Under the pieces are notes generated by a model. The model saw only the letters and a list, made by a program, of their open reading frames with translations. It made no database searches and was not told where the DNA came from. A stretch of DNA of 64,000 nt. Source: Devosia sp. (GTDB taxonomy: Bacteria > Pseudomonadota > Alphaproteobacteria > Rhizobiales > Devosiaceae). Both the position numbers and the translations under genes were made by a program. The stretch is from NCBI GenBank assembly GCA_016713105.1, contig JADJPS010000023.1, positions 52,011 to 116,010 of the forward strand, in the 5' to 3' direction. Each line of letters opens with the position of its first letter. The stretch's first letter is position 1. Shown here piece by piece: positions 9,674 to 18,142 of this stretch.

Positions 9674-9882
9674 CCGCCAAGGACCTTCCTTAGCGTGGGC
9701 AACTCCTCCACGACGAAATCTATGAATGCGGAAATTCGCGGCGCCACGCGCTGGTCGGGGTGGCAGAGGACGTACCAGGCACGCTCAAAGTGAACACGTG
9801 GCTCTCGGGAGGAAAGGTCCTCAAGACTCGCGGCATCGACGATTGCCATGTCGTCGAACTCCGGACAGACATCAGCACTCTC
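9670..9882 (-). pseudogene. LysR-type regulator, C-terminal fragment
   Basis: About 70 residues in the minus frame ending ERAWYVLCHPDQRVAPRISA followed by FIDFVVEELP, the C-terminal end of a LysR substrate-binding domain (W-x-V-x-H-x-D-x-R-x-xPR-x-R-x-F-x-D-F). The N-terminal 200 or so residues, including the HTH, are absent. The stop overlaps the CTAG next to IS481. Not functional. Confidence 0.55.
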
Positions 9883-10421
9883 GAATTCGAGAGTCTGGCT
9901 CATCGGTCCAGAGAACTTTTCGACCAGGGCTACAAGACCTCGATCGAGTTCTTTGATCGCGAGCTCGGCCCGCGGGATCCCGACGTGATGCGGATCGTTC
10001 TTCGCATCGTCGCCAATTTCTTCAAAGGCACGGTCGAGGCCCGCTCCGAGCGGGGCCTGTCGGTGCGTGCAAGTATCGTCCTATCAGTGGGCGACGATGT
10101 CGCAAAAGTGGCGTACTGCTCCCACAACGACGCTGACGATCGGCTGCGCATATGGAAACTCTCGGACGGACCTGGCAAGTGCTTCAGCCTAAAGCAACCT
10201 GTGGTCGCCCGCGTTAAGGATATCGGCGACCGTGCCCGGCGGCATCCCCACTACAAGTTCGAGCACGCCCTTCGGCCGAAAACGTGTCGGTGGTGTACTC
10301 CGTGCCAATCTTCCGAAACTCCGAAGACTGGATCCTTGTCCCGGAGGGCCGGAAGGCGCCGATCGGGGTCTTGGTGCTGGATGTTGAAGGCGGTGAGGGA
10401 AGCCGGATAGATCAGGTCCTG
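9877..10421 (+). pseudogene. GAF-like domain protein, truncated and frameshifted
   Basis: Residues read VMRIVLRIVANFFKG, then VRASIVLSVGDDVAKVAYCS and KQPVVARVKDIGDRA; after a one-base shift near 10280, in a run of A, the frame continues NVSVVYSVPIFRN then PIGVLVLDVEGGEG. The order of beta strands resembles a GAF ligand-binding domain. The 5' boundary near 9880 coincides with a palindrome (CTCTCGAATTCGAGAG) where the LysR fragment ends, so the true start is lost. The stop codon lies on the first bases of the IS3 element, which probably cut the gene. Function unknown. Confidence 0.4.
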
Positions 10422-10485
10422 TGACGTTGCCCCCTTGAGCTAATCCAGTTTGAAGTAGGCTCTGGCCCCACGACAAGGACCAGAG

Positions 10486-10748
10486 ATGAAGCGCAGCAGG
10501 TTCAGTGAAGAGCAGATCATCGGGATACTGAAGGAGCATGAGGCGGGCGTTCCGGTTGCCGAGCTCTGCCGCAAGCATGGCGTGAGCAATGCCAGCCTCT
10601 ACAACTGGAAGGCCAAGTATGGCGGCATGGACGTCAGCGAGGCCAGAAAGCCGAAGGCGCTCGAGGATGAGAATGCCCGGCTCAAGAAGCTGCTGGCGGA
10701 TGCCATGCTGGACAACTCGGCGCTGAAGGACCTCCTCGGAAAAAAACG
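10486..10748 (+). CDS. IS3-family OrfA (3' end displaced by insertion)
   Basis: MKRSRFSEEQIIGILKEHEA followed by CRKHGVSNASLYNWKAKYGG is an HTH_Tnp_1 domain, then a leucine-rich coiled coil (LEDENARLKKLLADAML), and the frame reaches ALKDLLGKK. The seven A residues at 10740-10746 are the usual slippery site for the -1 frameshift to OrfB. The nested element begins immediately after, so the natural end (about 90 residues, ...KKRW) is lost and the frame runs on into IS110 DNA to 10989. Confidence 0.75.
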
Positions 10749-12100
10749 TATGACCAGCCCCGCCCGGGCAAGGATCGATTTCGTTCTGACGACGGCAGTC
10801 CGCCTAAATGTATCCGGCCTCTCGCGAGTAGACCGCTGTTGCAACCAGGCCTTGATGAGATCCGCGCGCATGGTTCTCAGTAAGTGGTTCGTGCAGGAGC
10901 ACTCTTTTTTGCACAGAGCTTACGATGCGCTGATCGACTGTTTCGTTATCACGTTCCCGAACCTCGCTTTCCGCCGGTTGTCGCTATAGGGCGACAACCG
11001 GATCCTGGCGTTCGTAGGTAGCGCCCGGCCTGGTGAGAACAGCCCAAGCGATGCGGGCGATCTTGGCAGCCAGAGCCACCGTCACCTTGTTAACGTGCAT
11101 GCGGTTCTGCAGCGCATCGAGCCAGCTCCCGATCCGATCTCTGCTGCGGTTAAGGTGGGTGACGCAGGATCGGGCCCCGTGCACCAGTAGCTTCCTGACG
11201 TAGCGGTTGCCTCGCTTGCTGATCCCCAGCAAGGTGGTCTTGCCGCCCGTCGAGTGCTCGCGTGGCACCAGCCCGAGCCAGGCAGCCATATCTCGGGCGC
11301 GTCGGAACTGTCGCCCATCTCCAACGGCGGCAAGTATGGCCGTTGCGGCCAACGGGCCGATTCCGGGGATCGTCATGAGCCGTCGCGCCTTGTCTTCGCG
11401 ATCCGCCAGCGCCTCAATCTGGCGCGTTACCGAGTTGATGCGCTGATCTACCCGCGCGACGTCCTCGAAGATCTCGCTGAGCATCACCCGCATTGCGGCG
11501 CTCATGTCGTTGGTATCGTCGGCGATGACCCGCGGCAGATCGGAACGGAAGACGCCGGTGCCCTGGCGGATCGTTACGCCGTACTCGAGGCAGAATGCCC
11601 GCGCCTGGTTGATCAGTCGGGTGCGGCTGCTGACCAGTTGGTCCCTGATCCTGTGCAGGGCCTGCAGATCGATCTGTTCGGTCGTCCGGACCTGGGTGAA
11701 GCGCATCGTTGGTCGCGTCACCGCCTCGGCGATTGCCTCGGCATCGATCGTGTCATTCTTCTGCGACTTCACGAACGGCTTGACGAACTGCGCCGGCACG
11801 ATCCGGACTGTGGCCCATCGCCTGGAGCTTTGCGCCAGCCACTGCGATCCAGGGCATGCTTCCATGCCCACAAGACTCGGTGACGCGCGAGTAAAGAACG
11901 TGAGGACGGTCTCGCGCCGAAACTTCACGCGCTGGACAACGGCGCCTCGCTCGTCGAGCCCAACGACGTGGAACAGGTTCTTGCCCAGATCGACGCCATA
12001 GACGGACGACGCCCGAGGTGCATTGCGATGCATGGTTGGTCTCCTTCTTCCGGTTGCAGTCAACACCCTGGACCTGAGGGTGGGGCTGGTCATCCCATTA
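10749..12100. mobile_element. IS110-family element (IS1111-like), nested in IS3
   Basis: About 1,350 bp lying exactly between the IS3 frameshift site and the ATGGTGACGCCC start of orfB. It has subterminal inverted repeats, ATGACCAGCCCCGCCC at 10750-10765 and the complement of a one-mismatch copy at 12078-12093, which is the mark of the IS1111 subgroup; other IS110 members lack them. It encodes one transposase on the minus strand. Confidence 0.75.
10984..12033 (-). CDS. IS110/IS1111-family transposase (DEDD recombinase)
   Basis: 349 residues from MHRNAPRASSVYGVDLGK. The N-terminal DEDD_Tnp_IS110 RuvC-like domain shows YGVDLGKN (Asp), VGMEACPGSQWLA (Glu) and KNDTIDAEAIAEA (two Asp). The C-terminal Transposase_20 domain has the HhH-type IPGIGPLAATAILAAVG and GRQFRRARDMAAWLGLVP, then the conserved Ser region KTTLLGISKRGNRYVRKLL. 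An upstream in-frame ATG at 12093 would start inside the terminal repeat, so 12033 is preferred. Intact and probably active. Confidence 0.85.
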   Translation of the reverse strand: MHRNAPRASSVYGVDLGKNLFHVVGLDERGAVVQRVKFRRETVLTFFTRASPSLVGMEACPGSQWLAQSSRRWATVRIVPAQFVKPFVKSQKNDTIDAEAIAEAVTRPTMRFTQVRTTEQIDLQALHRIRDQLVSSRTRLINQARAFCLEYGVTIRQGTGVFRSDLPRVIADDTNDMSAAMRVMLSEIFEDVARVDQRINSVTRQIEALADREDKARRLMTIPGIGPLAATAILAAVGDGRQFRRARDMAAWLGLVPREHSTGGKTTLLGISKRGNRYVRKLLVHGARSCVTHLNRSRDRIGSWLDALQNRMHVNKVTVALAAKIARIAWAVLTRPGATYERQDPVVAL

Positions 12101-13029
12101 ATGGTGACGCCCGCTGCCGAGCGAGATGCCGTCGCCCATCTCCAGACTGCGTTTGGAATGAGCGAGCGGCGGGCGTGCCGAGTTCTGGGCTGTTGTCGAA
12201 TGACGATGCGCTATCAGGCGCTTCGCACCGATGACGTCGCACTGCGGGAGCGGATGAAGGCCATTGCCCATGAGCGTCGACGGTTCGGCTATCGCCGGCT
12301 GCATGTGCTGCTCAGGCGCGAGGGCCATCTGGTCAACCACAAGCGGCTGTTCCGCATCTATCGGGAAGAGCAGTTGACGGTGCGCCGGCGTGGTGGCCGC
12401 AAGCGGGCCATGGGCACAAGGGCACCGATGCTGATCCCCATGCTGCCCAATGATCGGTGGTCGCTGGACTTCGTCTCCGATCAGCTCACCGATGGGCGGC
12501 GGTTCCGGGTGCTGACGGTGGTCGACGACTGCACCCGCGAGTGCCTGGCCCTGGTCGCCGACACGTCACTGTCCGGGCTGCGGGTGGCACGGGAACTCGA
12601 GGCCCTCATCGCCGGCCGTGGTCGGCCCAGGATGATCGTCTCCGACAACGGCACCGAGTTCACCTCGAACGCCATCCTCGGCTTCGCCGACCGGCAGCGG
12701 ATCGACTGGCACTACATCGCTCCGGGCAAGCCGATCCAGAACGCCTTCATCGAGAGCTTCAACGGTCGGCTGCGGGACGAACTGCTCAACGAGACCCTGT
12801 TCCATCGCTGACGCAGGTTGGGGCCACAGTGGCGTCGTGGCGGGCCGACTACAACCTCAACCGCCCACACTCGCGGCTCGGCTGGCTGACGCCTGCTGAA
12901 TATGCCGGCACCTTCAAACCGCGACGGGATCTGGCGCTGCGCTCAATGCAAGGCTCCGCACCAGCCCCCGTCGCTCACCACGGCCAGAGCGGCCAACTCA
13001 ACCGCCCGAGTCTACGTCACGCTGGATAG
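12101..13029 (+). CDS. IS3-family OrfB transposase (frameshifted near the C-terminus)
   Basis: MVTPAAERDAVAHLQTAF starts right after the IS110 end. An HTH_21 segment (HERRRFGYRRLHVLLRREG) is followed by the DDE core: RWSLDFVSD (Asp), IVSDNGTEF (Asp) and NAFIESFNGRLRDE (Glu). At about 12806 the frame stops, but the conserved tail (SLTQVGATVASWRADYN then RPHSRLGWLTPAEYA) continues one frame over. About 309 residues when joined. Confidence 0.75.
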
Positions 13030-13047
13030 AAGTTGGGGGCAACGTCA

Positions 13048-13243
13048 TGTCGATCACGCCGAGGACGATCGTGAGGGTCCAGGGGGTCATGAATGGAGTC
13101 GTCACGATCAGGTCGTAGAGCGCACTGAAGCGCACGATGGATTTGTACGTATTCAACTGCATCGGCCGGATAAGCTGGATGCGCGCTGGCGCAGGCCCGG
13201 TAACAGGAACGCCCGCTGGTTTCGTATTGTCGATGGTCGTCAT
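13048..13243 (-). pseudogene. Small membrane protein, N-terminal fragment cut by IS3
   Basis: From the ATG at 13243 (GAGG upstream) the frame reads MTTIDNTKPAGVPVTG then TYKSIVRFSALYDLIVTTPF and MTPWTLTIVLGVID, the start of a protein with at least one membrane segment, before entering the IS3 end at 13047 and stopping in it. I do not recognise the family. No gene is visible in the 155 bases between this start and the next LysR fragment. Confidence 0.4.
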
Positions 13244-13398
13244 CTGGTGTCCTCGTGGGATCGGTTGGAAGGCCAGCGGCAAGCCGGCGCGAACGGCGTC
13301 CGCGATCGGGACCATCGCAGGTGGCATGGTGAGGCCGGATCACCACATGTGGTGAGGAAGCACCGTTACGGTGCGACGTACCCGACTCTGGCAAGTTG

Positions 13399-13840
13399 TC
13401 ACTGCGTCTTGCGCAGTGAACACGCGCCAAGCACGCAAGAGCGCGGCCACCGATGCGCCAGATCTCCGTCCATTCGTGGGTGCCAGAGCATCGAGATTTT
13501 GAAGCCAGCTATCGCAAAAAGGCAGTGCGAAAGCACTGACGCCACGCAGCAATCCCTCCGTGTGACGCTCGGAAACCGTCGCGACCAGGTCGGTGTCACG
13601 CGAAAGCGCGACAGCGGACGCGAAGCCTGGACTGGATCGACGGCTCAGATGGCTGCATATCCGGTCGGGGTGGGTCAGCCGAGCCGAGGGTACAGTGGGC
13701 CCGTCGATGAGCGCGTGGATCACCGCTCGACTGGTGACCGACGCCCTGCTGTGGCCATTTGGCGTCGCGGAGAGCCCGAGAGCCTGCCACACCATTCCGA
13801 CCGGGGCAGCCAATAGACCGCGAGCGGGCAATGAAATCAT
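13399..13840 (-). pseudogene. LysR-type regulator fragment, frameshifted
   Basis: The minus strand reads FASAVALSRDTDLVATVSER then HTEGLLRGVSAFALPF and, after a one-base shift near 13500, AGFKISMLWHPRMDGDLAHR. This is the last half of a LysR effector domain (the SMLWHPRMD-D-AHRW tail is typical). No HTH or start codon is visible before the hydroxyacid dehydrogenase gene ends. It is a second, different LysR fragment from that at 9670. Not functional. Confidence 0.55.
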
Positions 13841-13854
13841 AGGCGACGGCGCGA

Positions 13855-14900
13855 CTATGCCCGATCGGCGGCGTACCTATGCAACTTGCCGGCGAAGCCG
13901 GACGGTTGATCACCTCGCGGTTGACGATGCCGGATGGCACCCTGCCCTGCTGGACGTCGAGGACCGCCCGGACATCGGCGGCGCCATTGCCGGCGAAGCA
14001 CTGGTCCGTCCAGCACAGGGCATGCGGCGACAGGATGACGTTGTCGAGCTGCAGCAGCGGGTCATCGGGACTTGGGGGCTCGACCTCGAGCACATCGAGT
14101 CCGGCTCCCGCAATCCGTCCTTCCCTGAGCACCCGGGTGAGCGCCTCCTGGTCGACGATGCCCCCCCGCGCCGTGTTGATGAAATAGGCCGACGGCTTCA
14201 TCAGCTTGAGGCGCTCCGCATTGACGAGGTGATGCGTGGCCGGGGTCAGCGGACAATTGACGGCGAGGACGTCGGAGCGCGTGAACAGCTCCTCGAGTGA
14301 CACCAGTTCGATCCCCAGTTCGGCGGCGATCGCCGCGTCGGCGAACGGATCGTGCGCGGCGAAGTGCATGCCGAAGGGGCGCGCCAGGCGAAACAGCTCC
14401 GCCCCGATATTGCCGACGCCGATCGAGCCCAGGGTCTTGCCGACCAGGCCGACGCCCATGTGCTCGCCTCGCGCTGCAAAGCCCGCCGCACCGAGCCGGG
14501 CAAGCCTGTCCTTGACCATCAGCTTGCTGGTCAGGGCCAGCATCAGGGTCATGATCGAGACGGCGACCGGGCGCCTCACCCCGTCGGGGGTGATGACCAG
14601 CGCGATGTCGCCCGCGGTGCAGGCGGCAACGTCGACGCTGTCGTAGCCGACGCCGAACCGCGCGATCACCGAGAGCCGTCCGCTCCTCGGAACACTCGCG
14701 GCGCTGAAGCGATGGGCGAGAAGGATGAGGGCGTCGAAGTCCTCGAGCTGCTCGGCTTCCAGCGGGCTCCGGGCCTCTAGGAACGCCATCTCGACCCCCG
14801 GGGCCGAACTGAGCGGTGCCAGATCGAAATCGGCAAAGGTTGGGCTGCCGTCGCTCTTCCGAAAGTCGCCGGACAGCGCCACGCGGAACAGGCGGCTCAT
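13855..14900 (-). CDS. D-isomer-specific 2-hydroxyacid dehydrogenase (3' frameshift)
   Basis: About 345 residues starting MSRLFRVALSGDFRKSDG. The NAD-binding motif is VGKTLGSIGVGNIGAELFRL. The catalytic set is visible: Arg in NTARGGIVD, Glu in LDVLEVEPP and His in ILSPHALCW. The open frame runs on to 13596, but restoring one G near 13895 gives GFAGKLHRYAADRA and a stop at 13855, as expected for the family. The start overlaps the stop of the aldolase gene upstream. Probably reduces or oxidises a 2-keto/2-hydroxy acid made by the aldolase and dehydratase genes. Confidence 0.75.
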
Positions 14901-15676
14901 GGCTTGCAGGCCTCGCGCAGCCGGCTGACGGCGCTGCCGAGGGCATCGCGCAGCACCCAGACGTCGCCCGAATAGCAGCAGAAGTCGAAGCCCTCGCCGA
15001 ACAGTCTCGCGCCCTCCTCGACGCTCAGCACCAGGCGGCCCAGCGATTTGTCGTGTCGCTTGGCCGCCGCAACGATCGTTCCGACGGCATCGAGAAAGCG
15101 CGGATGGCCGAACTGGCCGGGGATCCCCAGCGACGAAGAGAGATCGAAGTGGCCGATCCACAGGCAGTCGACGCCGTCGACCGCCGCGATCTCGTCGGCA
15201 TTGGTGACGCCCTCCGCCGTCTCGATCAGGCAAAAGAGCGTGGTGCGGGCATTGGCCTCGGCCATTGCCGACTCGGCGGGCCGGGAGGCGAAGTTGTCGT
15301 GGGCGATGCCCAGTGCCACCCCCCGGGCGCCCGCCGGGACGTATTTCATCGCCCGGACGATGGCCTGCGCTTCCGCCGCGGTGCCGACCATCGGCACCAT
15401 GATGCCTTCGGCCCCGATGTCGCAGGCCCGCGCGATGAACTGGTAATCCTTGGCAGGAACGCGAACGAGCGTCGGCAGGGCCGCCGCCTCGAAATAGCGC
15501 AGTGCGCTCTTGGCTGTCTCGTAGCCGAACCCGGAATGCTCGAGATCAAGGAAGGCGAAGTCACACCCCGCAGCCTTCAGAATATGCCCTATCCCGGGTG
15601 TGGCGAACTCCATGACGAGGTGGCCGAGTTTGACGTCGCGCCTCCGGGTCATCTCTTTCAGGTTGTGTCGCGTCAC
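14897..15676 (-). CDS. HpcH/HpaI-family aldolase
   Basis: About 260 residues from a GTG at 15676 (MTRHNLKEMTRRRDVKLGH). Class II pyruvate aldolase features: VMEFATPGIGHILKAAGCDF, then FLDLEHSGFG, the metal-binding Glu in LFCLIETAEGV, and the distal Asp in IGHFDLSSSLGIPGQ. It cleaves a 2-keto-3-deoxy sugar acid to pyruvate and an aldehyde. It sits between the MR/MLE dehydratase and the hydroxyacid dehydrogenase. The in-frame extension upstream to 15874 is antisense to nothing conserved and was rejected as the N-terminus. Confidence 0.8.
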   Translation of the reverse strand: MTRHNLKEMTRRRDVKLGHLVMEFATPGIGHILKAAGCDFAFLDLEHSGFGYETAKSALRYFEAAALPTLVRVPAKDYQFIARACDIGAEGIMVPMVGTAAEAQAIVRAMKYVPAGARGVALGIAHDNFASRPAESAMAEANARTTLFCLIETAEGVTNADEIAAVDGVDCLWIGHFDLSSSLGIPGQFGHPRFLDAVGTIVAAAKRHDKSLGRLVLSVEEGARLFGEGFDFCCYSGDVWVLRDALGSAVSRLREACKP

Positions 15677-15722
15677 GCGCAGCTCCTCTGGGTCGGCGTC
15701 GACTGGCCACCCGGTTCCGGCA

Positions 15723-16856
15723 CTACCAGTTGGTGAACGAGCCATCCTCGCGATGGTAGATCGGCAGGTTTTCATGCACAAACGGGTAGCGCTCGAGACC
15801 CTCCCAATCGACCTCGAGACCGAGCCCCGGCGCGTCCGAGGCGACGAGCCAGCCGCCCTCCCAGCGATGCTCACTGACGATGACGTCGGCGAGGCTCTCG
15901 CCCGGCCGGCGAGGCAGCTCCTGGACCAGCATGTTGGGCGTCGCTAGGTTCAGGTGCAGGCAGGCGGCCGTTGAAACCGGTCCGATCGGGTTGTGCACTG
16001 CCAGATCGATGAAGTGGGTCTCGCACCACCCCGCGATCTTGTGGGCCTCGGTGAAGCCGCCGGCGATGCACATGTCGACGCGGGCGTAGTCGATCAGTTC
16101 CTCCTCGATCAGCGAGCGGAACTGCCACTTGGTCCCGAGCTGCTCGCCGGCGGCGATCGGAACGGCCGTCTGGTCGCGCAGCCGGCGATACGATTCCGGG
16201 TTTTCGACGCGCAGCGGGTCTTCGACGAACATCGGCCGGTACGGTTCCAACTGGCGGCACAGGCGTACCGCGTCCGGCACGCTCATCCTAGTATGGGCGT
16301 CGAAACAGAGCTCGACCTCCGGTCCCAGCTCGCCGCGCAGCAGGCGGTAACCCTCCACCGTCTCCGAAATCGCCTTGATCGGCTCGTAGAGCCCGTCCTG
16401 TCGCGAGTGGCTGGACCACCGCAGGCAGTTCCAGCCCTCCGCGCGCCGGAGGCGGGCGGCTTCCAGCAGGGCCGCGGGCGTGGCACCACCGATATGGCAG
16501 TAGCAGTCCACCTTGTCGCGAACCCGGCCACCGAGCAGCTGGTATACCGGGACACCCAGCGCCTTGCCCTTGATGTCCCACAGGGCGATGTCGATCGCCG
16601 CGATGGCCGAGGAGAGGGCCTGGCCAGAGGGATGGAAACCGCCGCGCCACATCAGTTGCCACAGGTGCTCCGAGCGGAAAGGATCCTGGCCGATCACCAG
16701 CGGGCCAAGCGCGTCGACCATGCCGGCGACGGCCTTCTCGCGGGACGTTAGTCCGGCTTCGCCGACACCGGTGATGCCCTCGTCGGTCTCGATCTTCACA
16801 AACAGCATCGTCCGCCATTCCTTGACCAGGATGGGCGTGACTTTGGTGATCTTCAT
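15723..16856 (-). CDS. Mandelate racemase/muconate lactonizing-family sugar-acid dehydratase
   Basis: 377 residues, complete. N-terminal capping domain (MKITKVTPILVKEWRT, TDEGITGVGEAG) and an enolase barrel with metal ligands in CFDAHTRMS (Asp), FVEDPLRVEN (Glu) and AAGEQLGTKW (Glu), and a late His in LAVHNPIGPVST. The pattern resembles galactonate or gluconate dehydratases, which make 2-keto-3-deoxy acids for the HpaI aldolase downstream. Transcribed divergently from the ABC operon at 17254. Confidence 0.85.
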   Translation of the reverse strand: MKITKVTPILVKEWRTMLFVKIETDEGITGVGEAGLTSREKAVAGMVDALGPLVIGQDPFRSEHLWQLMWRGGFHPSGQALSSAIAAIDIALWDIKGKALGVPVYQLLGGRVRDKVDCYCHIGGATPAALLEAARLRRAEGWNCLRWSSHSRQDGLYEPIKAISETVEGYRLLRGELGPEVELCFDAHTRMSVPDAVRLCRQLEPYRPMFVEDPLRVENPESYRRLRDQTAVPIAAGEQLGTKWQFRSLIEEELIDYARVDMCIAGGFTEAHKIAGWCETHFIDLAVHNPIGPVSTAACLHLNLATPNMLVQELPRRPGESLADVIVSEHRWEGGWLVASDAPGLGLEVDWEGLERYPFVHENLPIYHREDGSFTNW

Positions 16857-17222
16857 GTGGCGCTCCCCCTCGGCCTCCGCGTCGGTTCACGACCCCGAAG
16901 GTAACACAAGATACGGACGGACGACCGCGACGGGAAGCGCATTGGTGCGGCGCTTGTGCCTGCACCGGCGGGCCCAGTGACAGGGGCGCGGCTTGCCTCA
17001 ACCCGCCGGGGCCTGTGGACGAGATCCTCGGCATCGACTGAAAGGTTGAGTACTGACGCCGGCTCCGACCCCAAGACAGGACGAACGCAGGTTCCAGGGG
17101 AAGAATCACCCTGGCCTCTGTGGCGACCCGAGCCTCGAGCACATCTCCACGGCAGCTAGGTCGCCTCGTCGCGAACTTGACAGCGCACGACCCTACTAGG
17201 TAGCGTTCTGTATATGGGACAA
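16857..17222. other. Divergent intergenic region, no gene seen
   Basis: About 370 bases between the minus-strand dehydratase and the plus-strand ABC operon. No conserved reading frame. It contains a TTGACA at 17177-17182 that could be the -35 of the rightward promoter, with TAGCGT 18 bases on as a loose -10, just before the operator at 17223. Confidence 0.5.
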
Positions 17223-17242
17223 TCGTTCCACATTTGGAACGA
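17223..17242. promoter_or_regulatory. Probable IclR-family operator
   Basis: TCGTTCCACATTTGGAACGA is a perfect 7-bp inverted repeat around a six-base centre. Palindromes of GTTCC/GGAAC type are typical for IclR regulators, and an IclR gene lies at 22474 in the downstream operon. It sits just before the ribosome binding site GAGGTG and the ATG at 17254, where binding would block transcription. Confidence 0.6.
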
Positions 17243-17253
17243 ATGAGGTGAAC

Positions 17254-18066
17254 ATGCCGAACCAGTCAGCGACCCAGATCGTGCTGGAAGCGCGTCACAT
17301 CACACGGCATTTCGGCGCTGTCATTGCCTTGGCCGATGCCTCGCTGCAGTTGCGGCGCAACGAGGTGCTCGGCCTCGTCGGCGACAACGGGGCCGGCAAG
17401 TCTACGTTGCTCAAGATCCTCTCGGGGGTGATCAACGCCTCGAGCGGCGAGGTGCTCATTGACGGCCACCCGGTGCATCAAGCGCGCCCAGGACGCCATG
17501 GATGCCGGCATCGAGACCGTCTACCAGGACCTTGCGCTGGTCGACACGATGTCGGCCTACCAGAACGTCTACCTTGGTCGCGAGGAGCTGTCGGCCAACC
17601 CGCTCGCCCGCTTCTTCAACCTCGTGGACGACCGCAGAATGAGGGCCAGGGCCCGCGAGGTCCTCGACTCCCTGGCCGTGAAGATCCCCTCGATCAATGT
17701 GTCGGTCAAAGGCATGTCCGGCGGACAGCGGCAGTGCCTCGCGATTGCCAGAGCGCTGCTGTGGGGCGGCGTATCGTTGTTCTCGACGAGCCGACGGCAG
17801 CGCTGGGAGTGCGGGAGACCGAGCAGGTTCTCGAGGTGATCCGGGACCTGCGCAGGCACGATGTGAGCGTGATCGTCTTCAGCCACAACATGCAGCAACT
17901 GATGAGCGTGGCCGACCGCATCACCGTGATGCGCCTGGGCCGCTCGATTGCCACCCGTACCGTCAGGGACACGCAGGTGTCCGAGATCGTCGGCCTGATC
18001 ACCGGGGCCATCCCCGGCGACTCCGCCGAGGCTCTCGCACAGCAGGAGGCTCAGAGTGCCGCCTGA
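17254..18066 (+). CDS. Sugar ABC transporter ATP-binding protein (FrcA type), two frameshifts
   Basis: About 270 residues, a single ATPase domain of the ribose/fructose class: Walker A GDNGAGKST, then (in another frame, 17480-17770) TVYQDLALVDTMSAYQNVYL and the signature VKGMSGGQRQCLAIARALL, then back in the first frame Walker B VVLDEPTAALGV and VIVFSHNMQQLM. The two shifts compensate. It energises import through the permeases at 19264 and 20230. ATG at 17254 with GAGGTG; a GTG at 17248 is also possible. Confidence 0.8.
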   Translation: MPNQSATQIVLEARHITRHFGAVIALADASLQLRRNEVLGLVGDNGAGKSTLLKILSGVINASSGEVLIDGHPVHQARPGRHGCRHRDRLPGPCAGRHDVGLPERLPWSRGAVGQPARPLLQPRGRPQNEGQGPRGPRLPGREDPLDQCVGQRHVRRTAAVPRDCQSAAVGRRIVVLDEPTAALGVRETEQVLEVIRDLRRHDVSVIVFSHNMQQLMSVADRITVMRLGRSIATRTVRDTQVSEIVGLITGAIPGDSAEALAQQEAQSAA

Positions 18067-18142
18067 GCAAAGGGGCGGACGGCAGCCATAGGGCCGCCGA
18101 CCCGGAGGAGACTTCGAACTCACAGCAGGGAGGAGACCCAAG

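Larger units (their letters stand above)
10422..13047. mobile_element. IS3-family element interrupted by an IS110-family element
   Basis: The terminal inverted repeats are TGACGTTGCCCCC at 10422 and its complement ending at 13047. Without the nested element at 10749-12100 it would be about 1.27 kb, normal for IS3. It carries orfA and orfB, with orfB frameshifted. The left end truncates a GAF-like gene and the right end truncates a membrane-protein gene. Confidence 0.75.

Noticed and set aside
9760..9876. In-frame 5' part of the GAF-like frame
   Set aside because: It is antisense to the conserved LysR C-terminus; the GAF-like pattern only begins near 9880.
13596..13854. C-terminal extension of the hydroxyacid dehydrogenase
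   Set aside because: Restoring one G near 13895 gives the expected family C-terminus and a stop at 13855; the extension is antisense-like and overlaps a LysR fragment.
15677..15874. N-terminal extension of the HpaI aldolase
   Set aside because: Low-complexity Arg/Ser-rich residues, overlapping the end of the dehydratase gene; the aldolase fold starts at the GTG at 15676.
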